Origin: Solanum dulcamara
Lineage: Eukaryota > Streptophyta > Magnoliopsida > Solanales > Solanaceae
DNA: 64,000 bases
Reading direction: 5' to 3'
Assembly (NCBI RefSeq): GCF_947179165.1
Contig: NC_077247.1
Span: 15,976,501 to 16,040,500, forward strand
Positions 11,804 through 22,725 of this stretch are shown one piece after another (within the stretch, counting starts at the first letter, position 1; each line of letters starts with the position of its first letter). Position numbers and translations under genes: made by a program. Below the pieces are notes generated by a model. It worked only from the letters and a program-made list of their open reading frames with translations, was not told the DNA's origin and searched no databases.

Positions 11804-14800
11804 TGTTATACCCCGTACTTTTTTACCTTGGAAGGTTCTCAAGTTTCTTAAGCTTCTTAAGTTTCTTGAACCTCTTAAGGTTCTTAAGTTTTATTTAAGT
11901 TTCTTAAGTTTCTTGAAAGGATCGTAAGCTTCTTATAAGTTTTCATATGAGACGGATAATCTATGACGCTATCAAACAACTCTAAGGAAGGGAGAATGTG
12001 ACACCCCATAGAAGGAAAGATTGGAAATATGGTTATGAGAAGTCGGAAGGAATTGGAGGCCAACTAATGAGTCGTAGGACTCGACTTACTTACGTAAGCT
12101 ACCAATTTGGAAATCTTACATACTTAAACTACTTGAGTACATACTAAGCTTACGTGGCAAGGATTACATGGGTTTGTAAAGTAAGACGAGATTACAAACC
12201 CACGAGGAGGAAAAGAAAGCAATATGTGGCAGTCCATGAGAGAGTGCCACATAGAAGCATAAGGGAGTGCCACGTGGCAGCAGCTGCAGTAAGGGGTGGG
12301 GCCCACATACCATGTGGAAGCCCCTAAGTGGAGGAGGTGGTGTGTTGGCCCTATGAGAGCTTGACACGTGTCACTATTTGGGGCTTGACATGTGTCACCC
12401 TCTTAAAGTTGCATATATACACATGTTTTATGAATTTTACCTCATCTTTATCCCATAAGTTTCATATTTATCCAAGAAAATTCTAGAGAAAAAAAAAGAA
12501 GAGAAACTCTAGCTAGAAGAGAAAGAGAGCCACAGTTTTGGGAGGAAAAAAGAGGTAAGTTCTCCAATTTCATTCCGTGAATTAATTATCTAAGGTATAA
12601 TAAAAAGGTATGAAGGTGTTAGTAATGTAAATTTATGGTTTGGAGCAGTCACAAAATATTATCAAACAGCCACGAAGTTTCAGTCGCGCTAGAAGAACTT
12701 CCGAGGCAAGTTTCAACGTGTTTGACGAGTTCCAGGAAAGGTAAGGGTTTCTCTTTCAAATTGGAAATTATGATGTGGTTTTGAGGTATATTAAATGCCT
12801 TAAATAAGGTTGTAAGTGTAAAAATTTCATAAGGATGCTAGACGCTAGAAACAAACTAGATTAAAGTCATAGTAGTTAAACTGAAGTAGCGTAGTGTGTC
12901 GTGCTTCTGGTGCTGCAGTTGCAGATGGTTGGATTGTATGTTTCAGGGATGGAAAGTGTTCTAAAAGGGGTTTGTTTTATTCTGTTGCATCCACACGACC
13001 CTCCATTTGGTATGGTTAAATATTTTGTGAAATAAAGATTAAAAACTCTATTTTTGTATCGTAGTTTGGAGCTAGTTGTTTGGAGCTTGTATTGGGTAAT
13101 ATTGAAGTGATTTACTTATAAATATGTTAATGGTTTTTTTTATTGGTATGGTTTTTGATATTTTTTCTGAGTTGAAATCTCAGGAATGTTGAAGTTATAG
13201 GGGAAATGATGTCCAATTTTTGGTAGCATCAGAACTAGTAACAAACTAGTCGAGGGTAATGGATAAGGAAATAACTCCTATTAGTACTTGGTTTTAGAGT
13301 GGGATATTGGAAAGTTAAAGTCTATTAATCTTAATATTACTTTCATTTCAAATAGGTTAAGGAGGTATCAAGGAAAACTGGATTTCAATTAATCACGAAA
13401 AAGGTATGTGAAGCCCTTCTTTCTCTTGGCATGTTTTGGCACAAGTATGTAAAGCTACCCTTCTTCCCTCTTGATATATCTTTGGCATAAGTACGATGTT
13501 ATAATGCTATGATTACTCATCGAGTCCCATCATGGGTCGGGTACATTATATGATGGTAAGGTAAAGCAATGAAAAAGTTATGATATCGAGCTCATGACGG
13601 GCCGGGTACGGTATATGTATATAATGACTCTATGAGGGAAAGTAGAGGGTATGTAAAGCTTATTCTCTTCCTTCTTTTGGCATGACCCATAGAAAGCCAA
13701 TGGACAAAGAATGCACGAAGTCTACAAAAAGCTCTTATTCTTAAGTACACTAGGATGGCCAATGTTTTAATTTCCTAGAACTTATGTCCTTTTGCCTCGA
13801 TTCATGTGAAAGTTTCCAATAATCCTAAGTTGGTATAATTTATGTTGTGGTATAAAGCATGGCTCTTATTCACTCTTTTAAGCTAGAACTCTTCCAATAA
13901 TGGAACTATGGCTTCTCAAGTTTTCTATACCTTGTGAAGTAGTAAGTAGGTAAAGTTAATCTTCTTTTCTTTTTTTTGGCATGAACTTTATAAAACGAAT
14001 AGACGACGTATATGTGATCCCAAGGAAGTCCCCATTCTGAGAGACACTAAGATGGCCATTTTCTTGACTTCCAAATGAGATTTTATTACACCTTGATACG
14101 AGTGGACGATTTCAAAAGTTCTACTTTGAAACAAACCATAATGATACTCCAAAGGTACTTGATATGACTCTTGTCTTGGTTTTTAAATGATAGCACATTT
14201 GAGTATTCCATCGAGTCTCAGATATGATCTAAAATGTCTATGATGTCTAAGACTCTTTTGATATGAGCAATAGTGATATTCAAGAGACGATTGATATGAT
14301 TATCGTCTTGATTTTCAAATGAAAATTCATCTTTGCTACTTCATTGAGTCTTGATAATAATTTAAATTGTATATGGTTACTCTCTACTCTACTCGTGTAT
14401 ACGGTAACCCTTCTATCACCGAGTTCTGAGTCGGGTACATAATCGTGCGCAGTTCACTACATTATCCACCAAGTCTCTCACTAAAGGGTCGGGTACGCTA
14501 TACGAGTACATGATAGTGCAATGACATGAACAACTCACCAAGTCCCTTACTAAAGGGTCGGGTACGCTATATGAGGAAATGATAACAAAATGACACGAAT
14601 GACTCACCGAGTCTCTCACTAGAGGGTCGAGTATGTATGTATATACATATGTATGATGATGTGATGTGATAAGGTGGTGATGGCGTCGGACCCGATGATG
14701 GTCCTACAGTTATGATTCACCGAGTTCATGAAAGGGCCGACTATATTGTATAATATGAGCATGCATGTTTTTATGATTCACAAGGTACAGGTATAGTGTT

Positions 14801-15085
14801 TTCTTACGTAACGAATTTATCCCCCTGACTCTCTGTATTTCAGATATGTTTCCAGTTATATTTTATATACTCAGTACATATATCGTACTGACCCCCCTTT
14901 CTTTGGGGGGCGGTGTTTCATGCCTCTAAGTACAGACGGACAGTTTGGAAGCCCTCAATATAAGACTCCTATCAGTAGTTCAGAAGTACTCCATTGTGCT
15001 GGAGCCTAGATTTTGGTACTAACCCTCGATGTATATATTTGTTTGTTCACGGGTATGGCGAGGGCCCTGTCCCGCCTTATATTAT
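11804..15085 (+). repeat. Family X LTR, copy A (3' end truncated)
   Basis: It starts TGTTATACCCCGTAC at 11804 and follows, in reverse complement, the X LTRs at 40559-43923 and 48412-51734. Shared landmarks are the gttaagcttctta-rich start, the gccacgtggcag words at about 12230-12290, the tctagagaaaaaaa leader at 12480, the gaccccccttt…ggggggcggtgtttcatgcc block at about 14890-14925, and the ggtatggcgagggccctgtcccgcc block near 15052-15075. The copy stops about 240 bases before the expected LTR end, where copy B begins. It lacks the 41-bp repeat array found in the complete element. Confidence 0.82.
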
Positions 15086-17277
15086 TATTACACCCCGCAC
15101 TTTTGAACCTTCAAATGTGTTCCTAGCCCTTTTGAAAGTGGCCATGAGACCTCTACTGTCCATACACATCAAACAACCCTAAGGAAAGAAGAATGAGACA
15201 CCCCACAGTAGAGAAGGCTGGAAATAGAGTTGTAAGAATCCGGAAAGAGTTGGAGGCCAAGAAATGAGTCCTAGGACGCGATTCACCTACGTAAGCTACT
15301 AACTTAGAAGTCTTACATACTTGAGCTACTTGAGGACATACCAATCTTATATAGCACGAATCATGGATTACATAGGCTCTTAAAATAAGATGAGATTACG
15401 AACCCAAGAGGAAGGAAAAAAGATGACATGTGGCAGCCAATGGAGGAGTGACACGTGGTAGCCAATGGAGGAGTGACATGTGGAATCACCTCAATAAAGC
15501 AGGTGACCCACCTACTTGGGTTCAAGTAGGTGAACCACCTACTTGGGGGGAGGTGAGCCCCACTGCCACGTGGCAGCCTCTCCTTGAGTGCATGGATATG
15601 GTGGCCCAATAGGGGCTAGACACGTGTCCCCCTTAAGGGATGACATGTGTCACCTCCTAGGACAACCCATATATATGTATATGTAACATATATTTCATTT
15701 CATATCCTTAAACTTCAGCCAGAGCCAAGGAAAACAAAACCCTAACCTAGAGAGAAAAATGTGATGGCTTAGGGAGAAAAACAAGATAAGTCCTAATTTC
15801 GTTCCATAAATTAATTATCTAGAGTATACCATGATGATATAGAGGTATTATTAGTATAAAATAATGGTTTGGTGCAGCACAAATTGGACAGCAAGCAGCC
15901 ACGGCGTTTAAATCGTGCTAGAGAAGTTCTGAGGCGAGTTTTGGCGGGTTTTAGCTAATTTTGGGTAAGGTAAGGTTTCTCCATTAAATTTGGAATTTAT
16001 GGGGTTGTTATTAAGTATATTATACACCTTATACATGGCTGGAAGTATAAAAAAATCCATGGAAATGCCCGACGTTCGAAATAATCTAAATTGAAGTTGT
16101 CGTAGCTAAATTGAAGTCGAATGGTACGTTGTGTTTGTTGTGTGTGGATGTTGGTCGTGTGGTGGTGTTTTAAGGTGCTGTAATATGGTTTAAATAGGGC
16201 GTGGGAGATTCTGGTTGCAGCCACACGACCCTCCATCTTATACGATTAAAGGTTTTACGAAAAAGAGACTAAAAACCCTATTTTAATATCGTAGTTTTGA
16301 ACGAGTTGTTTGGGGTTGTATTTTGTAATATTGAGGTGAGTTTATTATATATATGCTGCTGGTTTTTGTTGTTAGTGTGGTTTTTGACACCGTGGATGAG
16401 TTGGAATCTCAGGGATGTTGAAGTTATAGAGGAGATTCTGCCCAAATTCCGTTAACTTCTAGCTAACTAATAGACTAGTCGGGACTAGTCAAGAAGGGCA
16501 AATAAGGAATTGGTTCTTATGAGTGGTTGGTGATAGATTTACAAGTTGGAAAGTCGAAGACTACTAACAGTAGTATCACTTTTATATTAAATAGGTTAAA
16601 GGAGTAACGGAGCGAGCTTGAACGCGATTAACCCGTAACAGGTATGTGAAACTATCTCTTCTTTCTTTTGGCATGTCTTAGATGTAGAATATGAATGATG
16701 TAAGATTTGGTGCAACTTCATTCTTAGGTTCTGAATATGACTTCAGGACTCTTGAGCACTTCTGGATGTTAAGACTCTTAAAGTAGTTAAACTCCTATTC
16801 CTCGAGTCTTCTCTGTATCTGTATAGTGATTGATTAGACAAAGCCTTTCTTTTTTCTAAAGGCTCTGAGATAATTAATGCTCAGACTGCTATAAGATATT
16901 TCACATTGATATATGTCTAAGATTTCCAAAACTCCTTTTTACTTAGTCCTTAGTGACATTTAGAGGGTATACGTCAAATACTTCCTACCCTGATCTCCAA
17001 GTGATAGTTTGCTTGATGACTTCATTGAGTCTCAGATAATGATTTAAAATATGTTTTGTTTCCCACTACTCTACGCGTGTATACCATAACACTTCTTCTC
17101 TGAGTCCCAGGCCAGTTATCAGATTCGTGCTCAATTCTACTGCATTGTTTATCGCGCCCTCACTAGAGAGCCGGGTACGTATGTATATATGTGATGATGT
17201 GATGATGTGTTATAATAAGGAGGTGATGGTTCTACAGATATAATTCACCGGATCCCTGATAGGGCCGGCTATATTGA
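15086..17277 (+). repeat. Family X LTR, copy B (3' end truncated)
   Basis: A second X LTR begins at about 15086 with TATTACACCCCGCAC, a decayed TG terminus. It repeats the landmarks of copy A: ccacgtggcagcc at about 15566, cctctat…gccacacgaccctccat near 16215, and gggccggctatattg near 17262. It is cut at about 17277, earlier than copy A. Copies A and B sit head to tail, as tandem or nested insertions would leave them. No internal domain is present between them. Confidence 0.8.
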
Positions 17278-17344
17278 AAAATTTGAGTTGCATTAAGAAA
17301 AGATGCAAAAGTGTATGAGTACCAAAACACAGGGTACTTAGTAG

Positions 17345-17349
17345 GCATC
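17345..17349. repeat. Target site duplication of Y solo LTR, left
   Basis: GCATC immediately precedes the LTR start at 17350 and is repeated exactly at 19742-19746, immediately after the LTR end. Confidence 0.85.
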
Positions 17350-19741
17350 TGTCATGACCCAAGCCTAGTGCCTAGACGTGACACGGCGAATAAGGCACCC
17401 AGGGGTACCTCACCCAAGCCTCTTAGAATTCATTAAGCATTTTATTGGTAAGGATAAACAAATCAACCGGAAACATAATGGATATAGGTACTAAGGGAGA
17501 ACATCATAAAATAAGATTCATAATCAACCTTAGATCATTGTACATTTATGTCCAAACATACCTCTACTAATAGACTTGGTGGGGGCTAAGGCATGTCTCT
17601 AGCTCACCCTCAAATAAACTAATAATTAAGTACCAAAATAGGTGTCTTAATGCCTCAACATAACATATGCTAGAAAGGAGAGGAGTATTGTCCCCAAAAT
17701 AATAGGAACTCACCAAAGTGGCCTTCAAATGATCTGAACCAAACATGTGGAGGACGAGGAACACCGGTCCCTACATGGTGATATCATGTAGGCAAAAGAG
17801 TATATGTTAGTACTTTGAATGTACTAAGTATGTAGGCATGCAACATGATACAAACATTAAGACATTCATACGGTAAAATACTTGAGTGAATACATGCATG
17901 AGTAACATACGCATTTAAATTATACGTATGTAGGAAGATGACTATAACCGACATTTAATATCATGCAAGCTATTACATGGAATCTAACATAACCCCCTAG
18001 TTGGCACAGGGAGACTACTCGCCGGGTAGAACTCCATTTAGTTTACATTAATTTATTTAATATTTGGTGGCTAAAAAGGCCTAGCCGATGAGGGATCCTA
18101 TGGTGGCACATAGTTAATGCGACATGAGACTTTACTTAAGGACTCCTTCAGTCGAGTCCCCATCTACATGCAACATTCGGTGCTAATTCAAATCCCACAG
18201 AATAGTATAATACATCAAAATAGTCATATCATATAGCTTGAGAATTCAAATATAGCATTCAGTAGAATACATCATTAAAACCTTTGGTTCATAATATCAT
18301 CATGGCTGCTATGCCCTATTTACCATCCTACTAATGAACCTTGATTTATAAGAAAATTAGGTCTACAATCAGTAATGGTATTTCGGGTACCATGCTAATT
18401 GTACCTTCCCTTTTTTTGAAAAATGTTCAAAAGCATTGATGGCATATAGGGATGTCATACATGTCATATCATAACCTTAAAAATTTCATTTGATTCAACA
18501 TTAGGATTTTCCTTTCACATTGAAACCTTACTTTGGCTAAGAAACCCTTTTCATCAATCAATCATTTCATAAAGACTCCCTTTCATAAGCATTTACTTCA
18601 TAACATTCATTGGAGTCAAACTTCATTTCAACTTTACTTCATCATAAGAAACTAGGTGAGTTCATTTCGTAAAAACCTTCCAATGCCTTTAAAGAATTCT
18701 TGCATGCATGAGAGTAATGGAAATGCATAAAATACATATTTTTAAAGCAATCCACCATATATGTCTTAAAACTCTTTTCAAGCCTTCATATAGGCACTTT
18801 AATAACATCATAACTTCATAAAATCAAAAATCAATATCCATCAATATATGTAAAAAAAACTTCAAATATATCATAGTCTATGCATTTAAAGTCATCATGT
18901 AAAAGCCCATAAGATTTCATCATTTTGAATGGAAATACTAGATTGAGAAAAGATTTGAGCTCCATGGGTGGAAGGACCCATGGATGAAAACCCACATACC
19001 TTGCTTGAATTCACTAGGAATTGAAGAGGAACCTTGAAGAAGTTGGAAACCCTAGCTTGAATTTGGAGAGAAATCTTGAGGAAACTTGTGAGTTCTTGCC
19101 TTGAAAGGTTTTGAGAGAATGAAGTGAATAGGAGGAGGGGTCTTGAAGAGAAGAGTGTTTTCATACTTTGAACTTGTCCATAAAAATGTCTAGGTTCATT
19201 GAATCGAACATTGGAAAAAACATAATTGCCCTTATTAAATCTGGAAAACTAGCCCTACGGGACCCCTATACGGGTCGTCGTCGAAACGACGAGTCATGCA
19301 AATGACCCATCTTGGAGGCCTGAGCAAAGAGCCTAAAAACATAGTCTCTGAAGTTTACAAATGACCATTGTATACGATCTATCCTCAAGTTCAAATTTCT
19401 GAAGCTTATGAACGACTCATGTATACGACCCATCCTCCATGAAATGACCCATTTCTTTGGCTCATAGACTTGGCCCTGAGAGATCCTTAAGACTCGACCT
19501 CTGTACATATCCTACAAGGAGTTTGTACGACCCGTCTTCCGGAGGACGACTCATCTTGGAAGGTCATAGAACCTCTCATGAGGGGTACTCCAAATTTTCT
19601 TCTCGAAGGGTCTCTTTACGACCCAACCTTACAAGTCGTAGAAGTCCTTACGAGCCATAGAGGGGCTCGTTCACATGGATGACTCTAAAATTTTGAGACT
19701 TTTCTCCTTGGTTCCAACTTTCTGACTTATAGGGTCTTACA
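17350..19741 (-). repeat. Solo LTR 'Y' (2392 bp)
   Basis: On the forward strand it starts TGTCATGACCC at 17350 and ends GTCTTACA at 19741, so both termini are TG…CA. The flanking GCATC duplications (17345-17349 and 19742-19746) are identical. No primer site or internal sequence follows either end. A single LTR bounded by a matching 5-bp duplication is the classical product of recombination between the two LTRs of one element. The LTR contains a leader-like segment near 19010-19170 (reverse strand, ctagggtttcc words) and, at 19255-19670, many cgacccgt/acgggtcgt words like those in the W LTRs. Confidence 0.88.
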
Positions 19742-20471
19742 GCATCATAGGTTGGACGAGCTCAAATAGAAACTATATCAACAAAAAGGCATGATAGTGC
19801 TAATACTACAATCTAGCAGCTAACAAGAGATATTCAAACCATTAACTATATTGAGGCTAAAAATAATAATCATGGAGCAGTCAACACAAGGAAACCACAA
19901 CCAAACAGATAAAGCATGATGATGCAATGCAAGTATGTCCAATGCATAGAGGTAAAAGCCCAAAACAATCCCTCAAGCTGCTCGGAAGCTTCCTCGAGTT
20001 CAACAGTGATGAAATGCAATAAATATAACCTAGATTAGTTCTATAGGCCACCCGAAGTGCTTCCTCGAGTTTATCTTTCAACAAAAGACATGGGAAAACA
20101 TATAGTTAAATTAACCCTCCCATTTTGCCAAAACTCTTTTACAATCAATGCTTTTCTCCAAAATGACAAGTCCCGATAGCAAAATCAACAATTTTAAAGA
20201 AAAAGCCTCTTAAAATGAAAAGCTCATGAAAGTTATGGAATTCCTTTAAAGTTCTGAGATTCTTAAATAACATCAATAACACGCTTCCTCAAAGCCCAAA
20301 ACAAGTAGAATATTGTCATAAAATCATTAAGTGTTTTAGTTATCCCTTTTCCTTATTTTTGGTTCAAAATATGCCAAATGTGGATGTTGTGCACATGATT
20401 TTGTATGAAACACGGTCAAACCATTCTTAAATCAACACACCAAACAAACAATTGGGTAGACACCCATCACA

Positions 20472-21686
20472 GTATTGTAGTACTGACATTGAGCTACCAA
20501 GAAAAAGATGGCTTTCAAAAAAAATCCACCAATTAGATTGTAGCTGCAAGAACATTAATAGAAAATCTAGATCTATGAGTATTTTTTCACAATCCATACT
20601 GTGAAATCGATGTGGGTATTGTGAAATTTATTTGACAAGTAGTAGCTAGTATGTACTATATCTACAAATGTGTATTCCTCATAACTCCATTCTTCTCCAT
20701 CATTGTTGCTAAATGTGGTGGATGTTATGAAATTGATGGTTGTAGCAATGGTCTTGGTGCTGAGTTTTATTAAATCATTGTCAACAATAATGGAGTGATG
20801 AGGATTACTAAAGAATTGGTGGAATGAAAGTAATGGGTAGAGGTGGGAATGTCTAAGAAGAAAGGCGCAAAAAGAAGGTTTGCTTCAATGGAGAAGAAGA
20901 TATGCGGAAGACAATAAAATAAAAGGAAAAAAAATTAAAACATTTTTTTTAAGAAAATGGGACCACAAAATTCATTATCTCTAAATAAGAAAATTTACAT
21001 ATTTAAAAAAGGTTAATATATCAAGAAAAAAATTAAAATATTATTTATATTTATTCAATAAGAAAATGTCATGTGTATAATTTTGTAACTTCACTTTTTT
21101 CTTTATTCTTTCTTCACACGTTTTTAGAAGAGTGAGTTCACTCCCTCTACTACATCACCCCTTAGGGGATATTTAAATCATTTGAAAGTTGTTAAGAGGA
21201 GTATTTAAATATTCGTATAGTTAAAGTGCTAAAGTAAGTTTTGTTATCAAGTTCAGGAGAGATTTGATATATTTACTCTTTTTTTATCACTAGAACAATC
21301 TCTACTTTTTTTTTGTTTTCACTTGTCAGATTTCTAACGGATAATTAAACTATAAGGAAAAAGTTACAGGTATTCAAAAAAATTTGATGTGTCATATTCC
21401 TTTTTCCCCCGTTTGTGATTATTCTATAATCTTTGCCTCGAGCCCCTTACAATTGGGGGTAATAGAATAGAGCCATAAAAATTTCCTCTGAGAATTAATG
21501 GATGGTATTTCATAAAGGGTTATTGTACATTATTAGTGCACATATCTTTTACTCTTTCATAAGTTTTGAGGGTGACTCTTTGTAAGCCCTTTTGTCTTCT
21601 TCTTTTTTTTTCTGTTTTCATAGACACAGGGAACTAAAAAAGAATAACAAGAAAAGAAAAAAGAAGGAATAATTGTAATGGTTGCC
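20472..21686. other. AT-rich interval without recognised gene
   Basis: No open frame with family resemblance, no LTR termini and no RNA gene could be recognised. It contains A/T homopolymer runs (for example 20935-20960 and 21040-21060) typical of plant intergenic DNA. Confidence 0.6.
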
Positions 21687-21999
21687 TAAGGCATCTCCAA
21701 CTCATTCTCTATTTTACTTTCCAAATATAAAAAATAGAGAGTATTTGGAGACAACCAACTACAACTCAATTCTCTATTTTACTCTCTAAAAATGAATCTT
21801 CTTCTCTCTCCTCAAAATTATATTATTATTTTTATTTCATTTTTATTATCTTATTTCATAATATAAATTATTTCTTTCCTTTTTCCAAATAATCACCATA
21901 TTTAATTTTCATGTAATATAAAATTATTTTTTTATTTTAAATTTCTAAATAACATAAATTGCAAGTAAATATTAATAATATACATATTAATGGTGGAAA

Positions 22000-22720
22000 C
22001 AGATGTGCCTCTAAATATGGTGAAAAAATTTCCAATATTGCTAGAGTCAAGTTCTCTATCTACAAAGATACTCATAACTTGCTCAACACTGCTTTCCCCT
22101 ATATTACTTGGCCAATCAGCTTGAAGGAACTGGTCCTTTTGATTGATCAGTGTTCACATGCTATCAAAATCACTCCTGTGAGCTAGATTAAACCAACTGG
22201 CGACATGGTCAAATTGAACACTGATGGCAGTGCCCTTGACAACCCTGGCAACATAGGTGGAGGTGGAATTCTTAGAAATGCTCATTCACATCTCATTTTT
22301 GCCTTTGTTGTCCCTTTAGGTACAGGTTCAAACAACCAAGCTGAGATTGAAGTTGCTATCTTTGGCCTTTCTTGGTGCCTTCAGCTTGGATACTCCCAGG
22401 TAGAGATGGAAGTGGACTCTAAGCTTCTCATTAGGTGGCTGCAACAACAAGCAGAACCCCCCTAGTCCATCAAAGAGCTTCTGGACAAGTTGAATAACAT
22501 CATCAACCAATTCCAACTCTTCAAATGCAACATACCTTCAGAGAAGCCAATTCCACTGTTGATGCTTTGTCAAAGCACAGTCACAAATGCAGTTCTCCAA
22601 AACTTTACTTCACCAATCAGGACCTCCCCAAAGAAGCTAGATCACACTTAGAACTTGAAAAGTTGGGTATGGCTATCTTCAGAAGAAGGAGGCTCAAGAG
22701 AATCAAGAAACCTCCCTGAA
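22000..22720 (+). pseudogene. LINE ORF2 C-terminal RNase H domain, broken
   Basis: The frame beginning before 22205 reads through Lys-Leu-Asn-Thr-Asp-Gly-Ser-Ala, the canonical start of the RNase H fold carried by many plant L1 elements. Next come Asn-Gln-Ala-Glu (second acidic residue), Val-Asp-Ser-Lys (third) and, in another frame, Phe-Arg-Glu-Ala-Asn with a following Val-Asp-Ala-Leu-Ser-Lys (fourth acidic residue) at about 22535-22580. The domain is interrupted by a TAG at about 22183 upstream, a TAG at 22463 and a frameshift near 22520. The RT and endonuclease parts are absent because of 5' truncation. The domain would remove RNA from the cDNA hybrid in an intact element. Confidence 0.85.
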
Positions 22721-22725
22721 CTCTT

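Larger units (their letters stand above)
17278..20471 (-). repeat. LTR fragment 'V', split by the Y solo LTR
   Basis: Bases 17278-17349 and 19747-20471 join smoothly once the Y insertion and one copy of its target duplication are removed. Reverse-complemented, the outer edge at 20471 reads TGTGATGGGTGTC, a plausible LTR start. The left edge is cut by X copy B. No coding sequence is seen and the parent family is unidentified. Confidence 0.55.

Noticed and set aside
12124..12367. Overlapping minus-strand frames of 60-67 codons (similar ones at 43389-43602 and 51213-51510)
   Set aside because: They recur only because the X LTR recurs. They fall in the gccacgtggcag-rich LTR segment and differ between copies by stops and frameshifts.
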